5,400 nt of DNA from JBNJEM01 sp051745935 (GCA_051745935.1 JBNJEM010000557.1:1-5400); one strand, 5' to 3'. Shown: positions 1-5,400, counted from the stretch's first letter. Numbers and translations are program-made. Notes: generated by a model not told the origin, from the letters alone.

Positions 1-1
1 C

Positions 2-427
2 ATCCCGTCCATTCGCAAGGCGGTGGGCGCGGATTTGGAGCGCAAGGTCGAGGACTCGATCAGCAAATCCATGGCGGGTAGAGACAATCTCGCCTTCCGG
101 GAAGGCCTCAAGCGGAAACTCGCCGCGTTGCGGGCGGAACTGGAAGGTCCCAACCCCACGCCCACGGAAAAACTCCTGGTGGATCGGGGCGTCGCGTGTT
201 GGCTGCAGGTCCAAGACGCCGATGTGCGTTATGCTCAGGCCGGCAACGCCAGTTACCAACAGGCCAACTACCATCTCAAGCGACAAGACCGCGCCCATCC
301 GCGTTTTCTCTCGGCCATGAAAACGCTGGCGACGGTCCGCAAGATGGGGCTACCGGTCCTTCAGGTGAATGTCGGTGAGAATCAAGTCAATGTGGGGAAC
401 GTGATGACATCGTCTGACAGGGCGTAA
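2..427 (+). CDS. Hypothetical protein, C-terminal part (planctomycete-type QVNVG family), 5' end outside window
   Basis: The frame is open from the first bases of the window to a TAA at 425-427, so the true start probably lies upstream; the GTG at 23 is only the first internal candidate. About 141 residues are visible. They are rich in Lys, Arg, Glu and Ala, mostly helical in character, and have no signal peptide or membrane segment. Recognisable stretches are GPNPTPTEKLLVDRGVACWLQ (residues about 53-73), a helical QDRAHPRFLSAMKTLATVRK segment, and the ending LQVNVGENQVNVGN, a doubled QVNVG motif. From memory, proteins with LLVDR..ACWLQ, a QDRAH.R segment and a QVN(V/I) ending recur as uncharacterised proteins in Planctomycetota, often near mobile DNA. 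The function is unknown. It sits on the element side of the integrase and may be cargo. That it is a real coding sequence is fairly sure; the family assignment is by recall only. Confidence 0.65.
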   Translation: MPSIRKAVGADLERKVEDSISKSMAGRDNLAFREGLKRKLAALRAELEGPNPTPTEKLLVDRGVACWLQVQDADVRYAQAGNASYQQANYHLKRQDRAHPRFLSAMKTLATVRKMGLPVLQVNVGENQVNVGNVMTSSDRA

Positions 428-864
428 AAGACCGGGGAGGGGCAGCGAATTAAATGCTCCACCAGCGGCTATGCGGCCCCAACCCCGCCGGGCAACAAAA
501 AACCATGATGGGTTTCCGAAAGCTGCAGCGAGACGGGTGGAGTGCGGCGGGCCGCTTGGCGAACACGATGTCGACCGGGGAAGGCGTGGCGACCGTCGGT
601 CGCCTCCGAGGGAAATAATTGTCGTTTGCCAGTACGATGTCGAGCACATGGCGTACACCACGATCGGAATCTGTCCTTCTGGTGGAGTTCCTCGAAAGCG
701 TCGCCGTAACCGTGCTTAGAGCGTCGAGTCCTCTCCACCATCTACTAGTTCCAATCTCTCGATTCTTTCGTAACACCTTAGCCGTCTGAGGTCTGAGGTT
801 GATCTTCCCTAAAAAGGTGGTTTTGGATTATGACTATGGCATTCACGGTTGAAGAACAAAGGGT
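428..864. other. Gene-free stretch, about 440 bp
   Basis: No reading frame here resembles a protein I know. The minus-strand frames crossing it have poor composition and no family motif. Visible structures are a perfect 7-bp inverted repeat with a 3-nt loop at 588-604 (GGCGACC/GGTCGCC), not followed by a T-run, and a tandem 7-mer GTCTGAG at 784-797. It probably represents decayed or intergenic DNA of the integrated element. Confidence 0.5.
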
Positions 865-1114
865 ATGGATGCCGAGGTGACTGCAAAGGTGGAACTTCCG
901 TTTTTGCTTGGTTCCACTCTGACGGAAAAGCAGGCGCGCCAGATCGCCGAAATGGACGAAGAAGCGTCCTTAGGGGCCCCGTTGTGGTTGGCCAAAAGCT
1001 GGCGGAAAAGGAGTCGCCCCCGACGCGGTGAATTCCCACGATATACCGGCCACGCCGTCGGGCATAAAGCCGCCGGTCAAAAAGCCCAACGCTCCCCAGA
1101 GGCGTGCTTTTTAG
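865..1114 (+). pseudogene. Decayed N-terminal remnant of an IS66-like transposase
   Basis: Three successive reading frames join into one protein-like sequence. From the ATG at 865 it reads MDAEVTAKVELPFLLGSTLTEKQ, then continues through EASLGAPLWLAK to about 993. The next frame supplies KLAEKESPP (about 996-1022). The third supplies DAVNS, then TPSGIKPPVKKPN and a stop at 1112-1114. This order matches the N-terminal part of planctomycete IS66-like transposases as I remember them: a WLGSTLTEEQARQI-type opening, a LAKRLAE helix, then TPSGM.P.Y.KP ahead of a basic GHPG region. The frame changes fall at short homopolymer runs, AAAA near 992-995 and CCCCC near 1017-1021. The GHPG region, zinc-binding part and DDE catalytic domain are all missing, so the copy cannot be functional. 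The alternative is an unrelated small ORF, but the complementary matches across frames make a broken transposase more likely. Confidence 0.55.
1079..1112. terminator. Possible bidirectional hairpin terminator
   Basis: AAAAAGC (1079-1085) pairs with GCTTTTT (1106-1112), and ACGC (1089-1092) pairs with GCGT (1102-1105). A 3-nt bulge separates the two stems and the loop is 9 nt. Either strand reads into five T residues. On the minus strand it lies about 80 nt beyond the integrase stop. It overlaps the transposase remnant, so it could be accidental. The call rests on visible pairing only. Confidence 0.3.
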
Positions 1115-1189
1115 CAGCCCGAAAAAAACCGGCTTCCGTTTTATAAGTCCCTGGATAACGCCAGAGTGCGCGGTTTTTGTTGGGGGTTT

Positions 1190-2404
1190 TTAACCGATCA
1201 GCGACGCGATGTCCACACCCCGCTGGATATCCGCTTCCGCGTACACCTGTGTCACGTCCGCCTTGGCATGGCCCAACATGACCTGTGCGGCTTCCAGCCC
1301 ATATCGTCGGCGTATGTCCGTTGCCGCGCTATGTCGCAGCCGATTCCCCGACCAGTGCGGCAGGGGTTCCAGTTGCTCTTTTGCCCGATCCGAATTGGCC
1401 GCATCGACCGCCCGCCGGATAGCCCGATTCAGCGAATCTTTGTTGTAGTGCTCGCCGGCCGTTCGCTTCGGGTTCGCCTTGCGATTCGTCCCCGGACGAT
1501 TGCCCCAGCTCAGGGGCGTCTTGCGATTCGCCTGCAGTTCCTGGAGGCGTCGACGCTCGGAGTCCCGGGGAGAGAAACAGTATTCATCCTCGCCACGCAA
1601 CAGATACGGCCGCAGTATTTCCTGCCCCTTGGGCCCGATGAAGATGATACGTTGCCGCTCGTGATGCTCCGTCTTATGGCTACTGTGCCGGTACAGCCAC
1701 ACGTCGCCACTCCGGTCGATGTCCCCCGGCCGCAGCATGCAGACCTCCCCGGGCCGCATGCTCGTGAGCCTCAGTAGTCGCACCATGTCGGCCACCACCG
1801 GGGGCAGATAAGGGAGCGTCCCTTGGATCACTTCATCCGCCACCGGCTCCACCGGCTTGCGATCCGGTGCCTCGGTGCGACCTCGCCGCAGGCCACTCAC
1901 GGCCGCCAAGGCTTGGTACACGCCACCGGGGACCAGTTCTTCTTCCGCCGCCCACTTGAACATGCGCTTGATACGGCCCACGTGGTCGTTGACGTAGCCG
2001 CGGCAATGCCCGGCCTCGATGTACGTCTGCCTCACGGCCTTGAGGCGTTTCGGCCCGAACTCCGCCGCGAGGGTTCGCCCGTAGAGTCTCTTCAGGGGTT
2101 TGAGTGCGTTGTCGATATGTCGCACCTGGTCGGTAGGTTTTCCGTGCTTTACGTAATACCCATTGGCGAAACGTCGATACTTAGCGATGACTTCGACCAC
2201 GGTCATGCCGGCAGCCTCATCGGGAGGGGCAAGGCGCCGACCGCCAGCAATCCACTCGGAGATCAGCCGGTCGTATTCGGCGAGACTGGCGCGGCTTTTC
2301 CAGGGGCCAAGATAGTAATCCTGGCCGTCAATCGTGACGCGTGCTTGGCCAGAGGGCCGGTGAAGGCGGTACTTGGGAACATAAACCCGGGATACTTTTG
2401 GCAT
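1190..2404 (-). CDS. Tyrosine recombinase / phage-type integrase
   Basis: This 404-residue site-specific recombinase probably drives integration of the element at the adjacent tRNA-Ala. The ATG at 2404 is chosen because GGAGG lies 8 nt upstream (2413-2417); an in-frame TTG at 2419 would add five residues. The N-terminus (about 10-55) carries YRLHRPSGQARVTIDGQDYYLG, a beta-rich arm-type segment typical of planctomycete integrases. A SAM-like core-binding domain follows (about 65-170), then the catalytic domain (about 185-400). Active-site residues are Arg217 in SMRPGE, Lys244 in HKT, Arg357 in NRLRHSAAT, His379 in LGH and the Tyr388 nucleophile in VYAE. The usual HxxR box reads NxxR here, with Asn354 in place of the His. 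The reading frame is intact and of normal length, so the protein may be active. It is transcribed in the same direction as the tRNA and away from it. No excisionase gene is seen nearby. Confidence 0.93.
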   Translation of the reverse strand: MPKVSRVYVPKYRLHRPSGQARVTIDGQDYYLGPWKSRASLAEYDRLISEWIAGGRRLAPPDEAAGMTVVEVIAKYRRFANGYYVKHGKPTDQVRHIDNALKPLKRLYGRTLAAEFGPKRLKAVRQTYIEAGHCRGYVNDHVGRIKRMFKWAAEEELVPGGVYQALAAVSGLRRGRTEAPDRKPVEPVADEVIQGTLPYLPPVVADMVRLLRLTSMRPGEVCMLRPGDIDRSGDVWLYRHSSHKTEHHERQRIIFIGPKGQEILRPYLLRGEDEYCFSPRDSERRRLQELQANRKTPLSWGNRPGTNRKANPKRTAGEHYNKDSLNRAIRRAVDAANSDRAKEQLEPLPHWSGNRLRHSAATDIRRRYGLEAAQVMLGHAKADVTQVYAEADIQRGVDIASLIG

Positions 2405-2428
2405 GGTGCGGACCTCCAACGCTATTGC

Positions 2429-2460
2429 GGGTATTTACCCACATTACCTTGCGTTTTCAG
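2429..2460 (-). promoter_or_regulatory. Candidate integrase promoter with overlapping palindrome
   Basis: Upstream of the integrase, minus-strand CTGAAA (2455-2460) is followed after 17 nt by TAAATA (2432-2437), a weak match to -35 and -10 boxes. The -10-like box lies inside a perfect palindrome with GGGTA/TACCC arms and a TT centre (2429-2440). A regulator bound there would block transcription, so it is a candidate operator. This is inferred from spacing and symmetry only. Confidence 0.3.
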
Positions 2461-2467
2461 TGCCGCA

Positions 2468-2500
2468 CTGCCGACCGCCGGCAGGTGATAAGGTCTTATC
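2468..2500. repeat. Two adjacent inverted repeats between integrase and tRNA
   Basis: CTGCCG/CGGCAG (2468-2473 and 2479-2484, 5-nt loop) is followed by GATAAG/CTTATC (2487-2492 and 2495-2500, 2-nt spacer). They lie in the 115-bp stretch between the integrase start and the tRNA 3' end, where arm-type integrase or excisionase sites are often found. The hairpins are not followed by a T-run on the minus strand, so a tRNA terminator is not supported. Confidence 0.4.
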
Positions 2501-2520
2501 TCGGCGTGACTTATGAGAAG

Positions 2521-2560
2521 TGGAGCGGAGGAGGATCGAACTCCCGACCTCGGCATTGCG
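2521..2560. other. Probable element attachment site at the tRNA-Ala 3' end
   Basis: An intact integrase gene starts about 115 bp from the 3' end of this tRNA, and element-like DNA lies only on that side. Many integrases recombine within the anticodon-to-3'-end half of a tRNA gene and restore it from the element. The exact crossover cannot be placed, and no second copy of this sequence is present in the window. The interval given is the tRNA 3' half and is an inference. Confidence 0.35.
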
Positions 2561-2593
2561 AACGCCGCGCTCTCCCAGCTGAGCTACCGCCCC
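2521..2593 (-). tRNA. tRNA-Ala (anticodon CGC)
   Basis: The 73-nt minus-strand sequence folds as a full cloverleaf. The acceptor stem is GGGGCGG with CCGCUCC, including the G3-U70 wobble that marks alanine tRNAs. The D arm is GCUC/GAGC with an 8-nt loop. The anticodon stem is CGGCG/UGCCG with loop UUCGCAA, giving anticodon CGC at 34-36, which reads GCG codons. The variable loop is AGGUC. The T arm is GGGAG/CUCCU with loop UUCGAUC, and the discriminator is A73. CCA is not encoded; the next minus-strand bases are CTT, so it must be added after transcription. The gene lies downstream of spoVG in the same direction. Its 3' side faces the integrase, and it is structurally intact despite the presumed insertion. 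Confidence 0.95.
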
Positions 2594-2603
2594 AGGATTC
2601 GGC

Positions 2604-2618
2604 CCCCGCGACGCGGGG
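2604..2618. repeat. GC-rich inverted repeat just upstream of tRNA-Ala
   Basis: CCCCGCG and CGCGGGG form a perfect palindrome around a single A, 11 bp from the 5' end of the tRNA on the minus strand. It lies in the 205-bp spacer between spoVG and the tRNA and could be a leader hairpin or processing element. A second small hairpin, GCGGC/GCCGC, lies at 2762-2776 just past the spoVG stop. Neither has a T-run, so intrinsic termination is not evident. Confidence 0.4.
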
Positions 2619-2798
2619 AAACCTTGCCATCAAAGTTCTCAATTTTAATGGAATCGCTCACCGGTGGCAACGCCCGAGAAGCAATTGCCGCGGACTGATC
2701 GGCTGCGCCACGGATGCCTGACGGCGGCATCGTTCCGCTCGCGCACCAGTTCCCGGCCCGGGCGGCCCCGTGCCGCGTGGCGTTCGTCCGACGCGTGG

Positions 2799-3410
2799 CT
2801 AGTCGAAGATCCCGGCGCCAAATTGATCCTCGTCTTGGGATGATGATCGTCTATCCGGCATGGATGACGGCAGCTGGTGTGGCGGCCGTGGCTCTCGCGC
2901 GGCGGGCTCCACATGCGAGTGCTGGCCAAGGGCCCGCTCGGCACGCGGCTGTTCCGACACCGGCTGAACCTCCCATGAAGAATCCTCGTGCGAGTCTTCA
3001 TAGTCCTCGTCGTACCGCGAAACGTAATCAGGTTCCGCCGCCCGCTGCAATTCCGCCCGAAACTCGTCGATCACGTGCTTTTGAATCATTTCGCGGCATT
3101 GGGAATTGATGGGGTGGGCGACGTCGGCATACAGTTTGGCACGCCCATCCTGATCACGAATCGTCCGGTCTTCCTTCAATCGAATCCCGCACTGGTTGCA
3201 GTAAAGGCTGCGCAGGTGATTCTTCATGCCACACTGGGGACAATGCGAGGTCAGTTTTCGACTTGGCATGGCCACAAACGGGCCATTCGATCCTTCAATG
3301 ATTTTCAAGTCTCGAATCACAAAGCAATCATCGATGGTAATCGAGCAAAAAGCCTGAAGACGATCATCCGACTCTTCCATGAGCTTGATGCGAACTTCGG
3401 TGATGTCCAT
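2799..3410 (-). CDS. spoVG: SpoVG-family regulator with internal zinc ribbon and acidic C-terminal tail
   Basis: SpoVG proteins are small nucleic-acid-binding regulators; Firmicutes members are about 85-100 residues, whereas this one has 203. The SpoVG core is split. Residues 1-52 carry MDITEVRIKL, SITIDDCFVIRDLKII and GPFVAMPSRK; the second half (about 92-121) carries YADVAHPINSQCREMIQ followed by a helix. Between them sits a Cys4 zinc ribbon, CPQC at 57-60 and CNQC at 71-74. After about residue 125 comes a low-complexity tail, acidic at first (YDEDYEDSHEDSS), then rich in Pro, Arg and His, and ending FGAGIFD. The tail looks disordered. The ATG at 3410 has AAGGAG 6 nt upstream (3417-3422). 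The gene starts 41 nt after the ispE stop, so the two are probably cotranscribed. I recall planctomycete SpoVG proteins sharing the ribbon, so it is likely ancestral there. The regulatory target is unknown. Confidence 0.93.
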   Translation of the reverse strand: MDITEVRIKLMEESDDRLQAFCSITIDDCFVIRDLKIIEGSNGPFVAMPSRKLTSHCPQCGMKNHLRSLYCNQCGIRLKEDRTIRDQDGRAKLYADVAHPINSQCREMIQKHVIDEFRAELQRAAEPDYVSRYDEDYEDSHEDSSWEVQPVSEQPRAERALGQHSHVEPAAREPRPPHQLPSSMPDRRSSSQDEDQFGAGIFD

Positions 3411-3451
3411 GCGGTTCTCCTTACGATTCGCTCGCCGAATCAGAGATGCAT

Positions 3452-4384
3452 CTAGGGTTTCGAAAATGTCGTGGCCACGCGAACATAGCCCACCTGTTCA
3501 CTCCGCAATCGAGCCGCCACGCGTCGCGCGTGCCGGGCATGACGACAAATGCCGAAATACCCCGTGCCGCTCCCGCTCATTTGGTGTCCCAAGCAATCGA
3601 GGTGGCCGAAGACTCGACGCAGCCGAGCAATCCACGGTGTCAAACGAGCCGCCGCGGGCTCCAACCGATTGAACAGATGCCGCGCGACGGAACCGCTGTC
3701 TCCCTGACGGAGAGCCGCCACGAGCGGCTGCACACCCGCCCGTTCGGCCGCCACTGAGCAGTGCTGGTATACCAAGGCGGTGGAAAGTCCCTCCGGCGGT
3801 CGCACAACCACTACATGCAGCGACGACGGAACCGATAGCGGCTCGATCAATTCCCCCCGCCCCCGGCAAATGGCCGCGCCGTGGCCCAAGAAGAACGGTA
3901 CGTCACTCCCAAGATCCGCGGCAATCCGGGCCAGTTCCGCGCGAGACCACTGCACTTGCCACGCCTCATTGGCCGCCAACAATGCCGAAGCCGCGTCACT
4001 CGAGGCACCGCCGAACCCGGCCGCCGAGGGAATGCGTTTGATGAGGTGAACGTCCGCCCCCGCACTTACCCCCGCTGCTTGTCGCAGCCGCGTTACGGCT
4101 CGCGTGACCAAGTTGGTCCCACTAACCGGAACCTCACCCGACAGACTCGCCCCGGCGCCCATCGCGACCTCCAGAGCTCGTGTGCCAGTTGAGGTACTAC
4201 ATGTCAGCCGCACATGATCCTTAACCGTGGTTGTAAAGACAATCGTGTCGAATATGGTTACGGCCACCATGAGCGTTTCCAGCTCGTGATAGCCGTCGGT
4301 ACGCCGGTTAAGCAACTCCAGAAACAGATTCACTTTGGCCGGGGCTTGAACAATTACCTGATTCCCTACGGAAGCCAGAATCAT
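3452..4384 (-). CDS. ispE: 4-diphosphocytidyl-2-C-methyl-D-erythritol kinase (IspE)
   Basis: IspE is a cytoplasmic GHMP-superfamily kinase that phosphorylates the 2-hydroxyl of CDP-methylerythritol with ATP, the fourth step of the MEP route to isoprenoid precursors. The 310 residues match the family length. Visible motifs in order are APAKVNLFLELL (14-25; Lys17 matches the conserved active-site Lys) and DGYHELETLM (30-39). Next come the ATP-binding loop IPSAAGFGGASSDAA (118-132), GSDVPFFL (159-166; Asp161 matches the catalytic Asp), and the C-terminal glycine motif MSGSGTGYFG (269-278). The ATP loop differs slightly from the common AGLGGGSSDAA form. The chosen ATG at 4384 has GGAAG 4 nt upstream, a weak ribosome site at short spacing. 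It overlaps by four bases (ATGA) the stop of an upstream frame, which leaves translational coupling possible. spoVG follows 41 nt downstream. The assignment is secure. Confidence 0.96.
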   Translation of the reverse strand: MILASVGNQVIVQAPAKVNLFLELLNRRTDGYHELETLMVAVTIFDTIVFTTTVKDHVRLTCSTSTGTRALEVAMGAGASLSGEVPVSGTNLVTRAVTRLRQAAGVSAGADVHLIKRIPSAAGFGGASSDAASALLAANEAWQVQWSRAELARIAADLGSDVPFFLGHGAAICRGRGELIEPLSVPSSLHVVVVRPPEGLSTALVYQHCSVAAERAGVQPLVAALRQGDSGSVARHLFNRLEPAAARLTPWIARLRRVFGHLDCLGHQMSGSGTGYFGICRHARHARRVAARLRSEQVGYVRVATTFSKP

Positions 4385-4410
4385 GTTTCTTCCGCTGTCG
4401 CTTTATTCAG

Positions 4411-4606
4411 GTCGCGGATGACTTTCTCCGCCGCGAGTCCGACCAACGGGAGGACGGCTTGCGTGGGGCAGCGTTTCACCCGGAAAAACCCAACCGCCTG
4501 AAATATCGCGGTCGCGGATGATTTTCTCCGCCGCGAGTCCGACCAACGGGAGGACGGCTTGCGTCGGGCAGCTTTCCACCCGGAAAAACCCAACCGCCTG
4601 AAATAT
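4411..4606. repeat. Imperfect tandem duplication, two 96-bp copies, period 100
   Basis: Copies at 4411-4506 and 4511-4606 agree at 92 of 96 positions, differing at 4422/4522, 4465/4565, 4473/4573 and 4476/4576. A 4-nt CGCG spacer separates them. The array begins 26 nt upstream of the ispE start, within what should be its leader or promoter region. The period is not a multiple of three, so any protein frame changes between copies. On the minus strand each copy can read (I)FQAVGFFRV..CPTQAV followed by LPLVGLAAEK, but in different frames. This may be a duplicated 3' fragment of a lost gene or a dispersed intergenic repeat. It is too long and too few in copy number for CRISPR. Confidence 0.9.
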
Positions 4607-5400
4607 ATTCCGCCGACAGGCACGGGTGACACGGTCCGTTGGCAGGCCCGGAAACCGGCCCCCCCAAGCCGTGCGTACCCCCGAAGTCCCCGTTCGTAAT
4701 ACGTGACTATTGACGGCACCGCGCCTAGCGAGCCCGGAACCCCCTCTTTCGAAGAGCCGGGAGCCGGTTTTCCACCTCACGTGCCAGGGTATCGAGCCCA
4801 AAACTCTTCCCATCGAAGCGCTTCCCGCGCCTGAGCCCTTGGGTGAACCCGGTGTTCTCAGGACGGTTCGCGACAACACGTCACGCAGGCGACAGCAGCC
4901 ACCGATTACGGACAACCCCGAAACGGCGTCGAAGGGCCTCGACCTATTTGCCTAGTCCCCTTGACTTTACGCCAACGTGATTCTACCGATCGACGATTGA
5001 AAGCGTCAACATGAATCCCAAACATTCCACGCTCGAACGCTCGAAATCCAACCTACGTCTGTTGTCGTCCGCGCTGAACGTGAAAATCCAGGAAAAGTGG
5101 GCAAGCTGAATTGCTTTGCGGCGGCCACGGGAGGCCTCGGTCGTCAGTTCGTCGGATGCTAGCAGTGTCGGCATGAATTGATCTTGGAAAAGTCCAGGTT
5201 TGAGGCTTCAATAGGGTAAAATGGCGGACCCTTCTTAGGAGCCCATAGAGTGAACAAATACCCCTTCCCTGGTCTCGCGCGGACCAAGTTATGACCAAGG
5301 CCCGCGAATACGGGGGGAAGTGTACGCAGGCGTCCAGTAAGCTGCCCAAGTCCGAACACCCACATTCGTGGTCTGCTTCATTCGCGCGGCGCGACGATGG
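4607..5400. other. Gene-free stretch, about 800 bp, to the window edge
   Basis: I recognise no protein or RNA gene here. Frames over 60 codons exist on both strands, for example 4710-4955 (+, TTG start) and 4403-4915 (-, crossing the repeats). They lack family motifs and good ribosome sites, and their residue composition is that of shadow or chance translation. Small structures include a CTCTT/AAGAG hairpin at 4744-4756 and a tandem CGCTCGAA at 5030-5045. Near the right edge there is a TAAAAT box (5217-5222), then AGGAG (5237-5241), a 14-codon GTG frame (5250-5294), and an overlapping ATG frame open to the end (5291-5400). A rightward gene may therefore begin at the edge, but it cannot be identified. 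Confidence 0.45.

Noticed and set aside
450..776. Minus-strand frame of 108 codons in the gene-free stretch
   Set aside because: No recognisable motif, GTG start without a clear ribosome site, and Arg/Pro/Ser-rich composition typical of chance frames in GC-rich DNA.
1..1189. Second attachment-site copy of the tRNA 3' end
   Set aside because: No stretch here matches the tRNA 3' half beyond a few bases, so the far border must lie outside the window.
1166..1777. Long plus-strand frame of about 200 codons, and a similar one at 1823-2488
   Set aside because: Both lie antisense to the clearly assigned integrase and show no family motifs; they are shadows of its codon bias.
2645..3001. Minus-strand frame of 118 codons overlapping the spoVG 3' end
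   Set aside because: It overlaps spoVG in another frame and is Arg/His/Ser-rich with no motif.
4411..4606. CRISPR array
   Set aside because: There are only two copies, 96 bp each with a 4-nt gap, instead of short repeats with 30-40 nt spacers, and no cas gene is nearby.
4611..4800. Group II intron 3' end or other structured RNA
   Set aside because: GC-rich hairpins and a GTACGCACGGCTT-like string on the minus strand were suggestive, but no domain V helix could be formed and no reverse transcriptase is present.
4403..4915. Minus-strand frame of 170 codons upstream of ispE
   Set aside because: It crosses both tandem repeat copies in different frames, so the same DNA would encode two unrelated segments; no homologue is recognised.
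4710..4955. Plus-strand 81-codon frame with TTG start
   Set aside because: No ribosome site, Pro/Glu/Arg-rich with no motif; not supportable as a gene.

Overview
The window looks like a junction between the core chromosome and an integrated mobile element, most likely in a member of the Planctomycetota. No ribosomal RNA or phylogenetic marker gene is present, so this assignment rests on protein style. The SpoVG carries a Cys4 zinc ribbon and a long acidic tail. The tyrosine integrase has the planctomycete-type N-terminus (RLHRPSGQARVTIDGQDYYLG). The partial protein at the left edge ends in a QVNVG-type motif. The DNA is GC-rich throughout.

Left part, about 1-2520 (element side): a 5'-truncated hypothetical gene runs off the left edge (+). 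It is followed by about 440 bp with no recognisable gene. Next comes a decayed N-terminal remnant of an IS66-like transposase (+), broken by two frame changes. A complete tyrosine recombinase gene follows on the minus strand. Its start lies about 115 bp from the 3' end of a tRNA-Ala(CGC) gene, and both are on the minus strand. This is the usual arrangement for an element integrated at the 3' end of a tRNA gene. The far attachment site is not in the window.

Middle, about 2521-4384 (core side, all minus strand): read 5' to 3', the order is ispE, a 41-nt gap, spoVG, a 205-nt gap, then tRNA-Ala. IspE catalyses the ATP-dependent CDP-ME kinase step of the MEP isoprenoid pathway. SpoVG is a small nucleic-acid-binding regulator. 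Their proximity recalls the Bacillus ispE-purR-yabJ-spoVG neighbourhood.

Right part, about 4385-5400: about 1 kb with no gene I can support. Just upstream of ispE lies an imperfect tandem duplication (two 96-nt copies, period 100, four mismatches). A weak leader-ORF arrangement near the right edge reads rightwards out of the window.

I see no clear new defence system or biosynthetic cluster. The points most worth checking are the zinc-ribbon insertion in SpoVG, the Asn in place of His in the integrase catalytic box, the tRNA-Ala insertion junction, and the tandem duplication before ispE.
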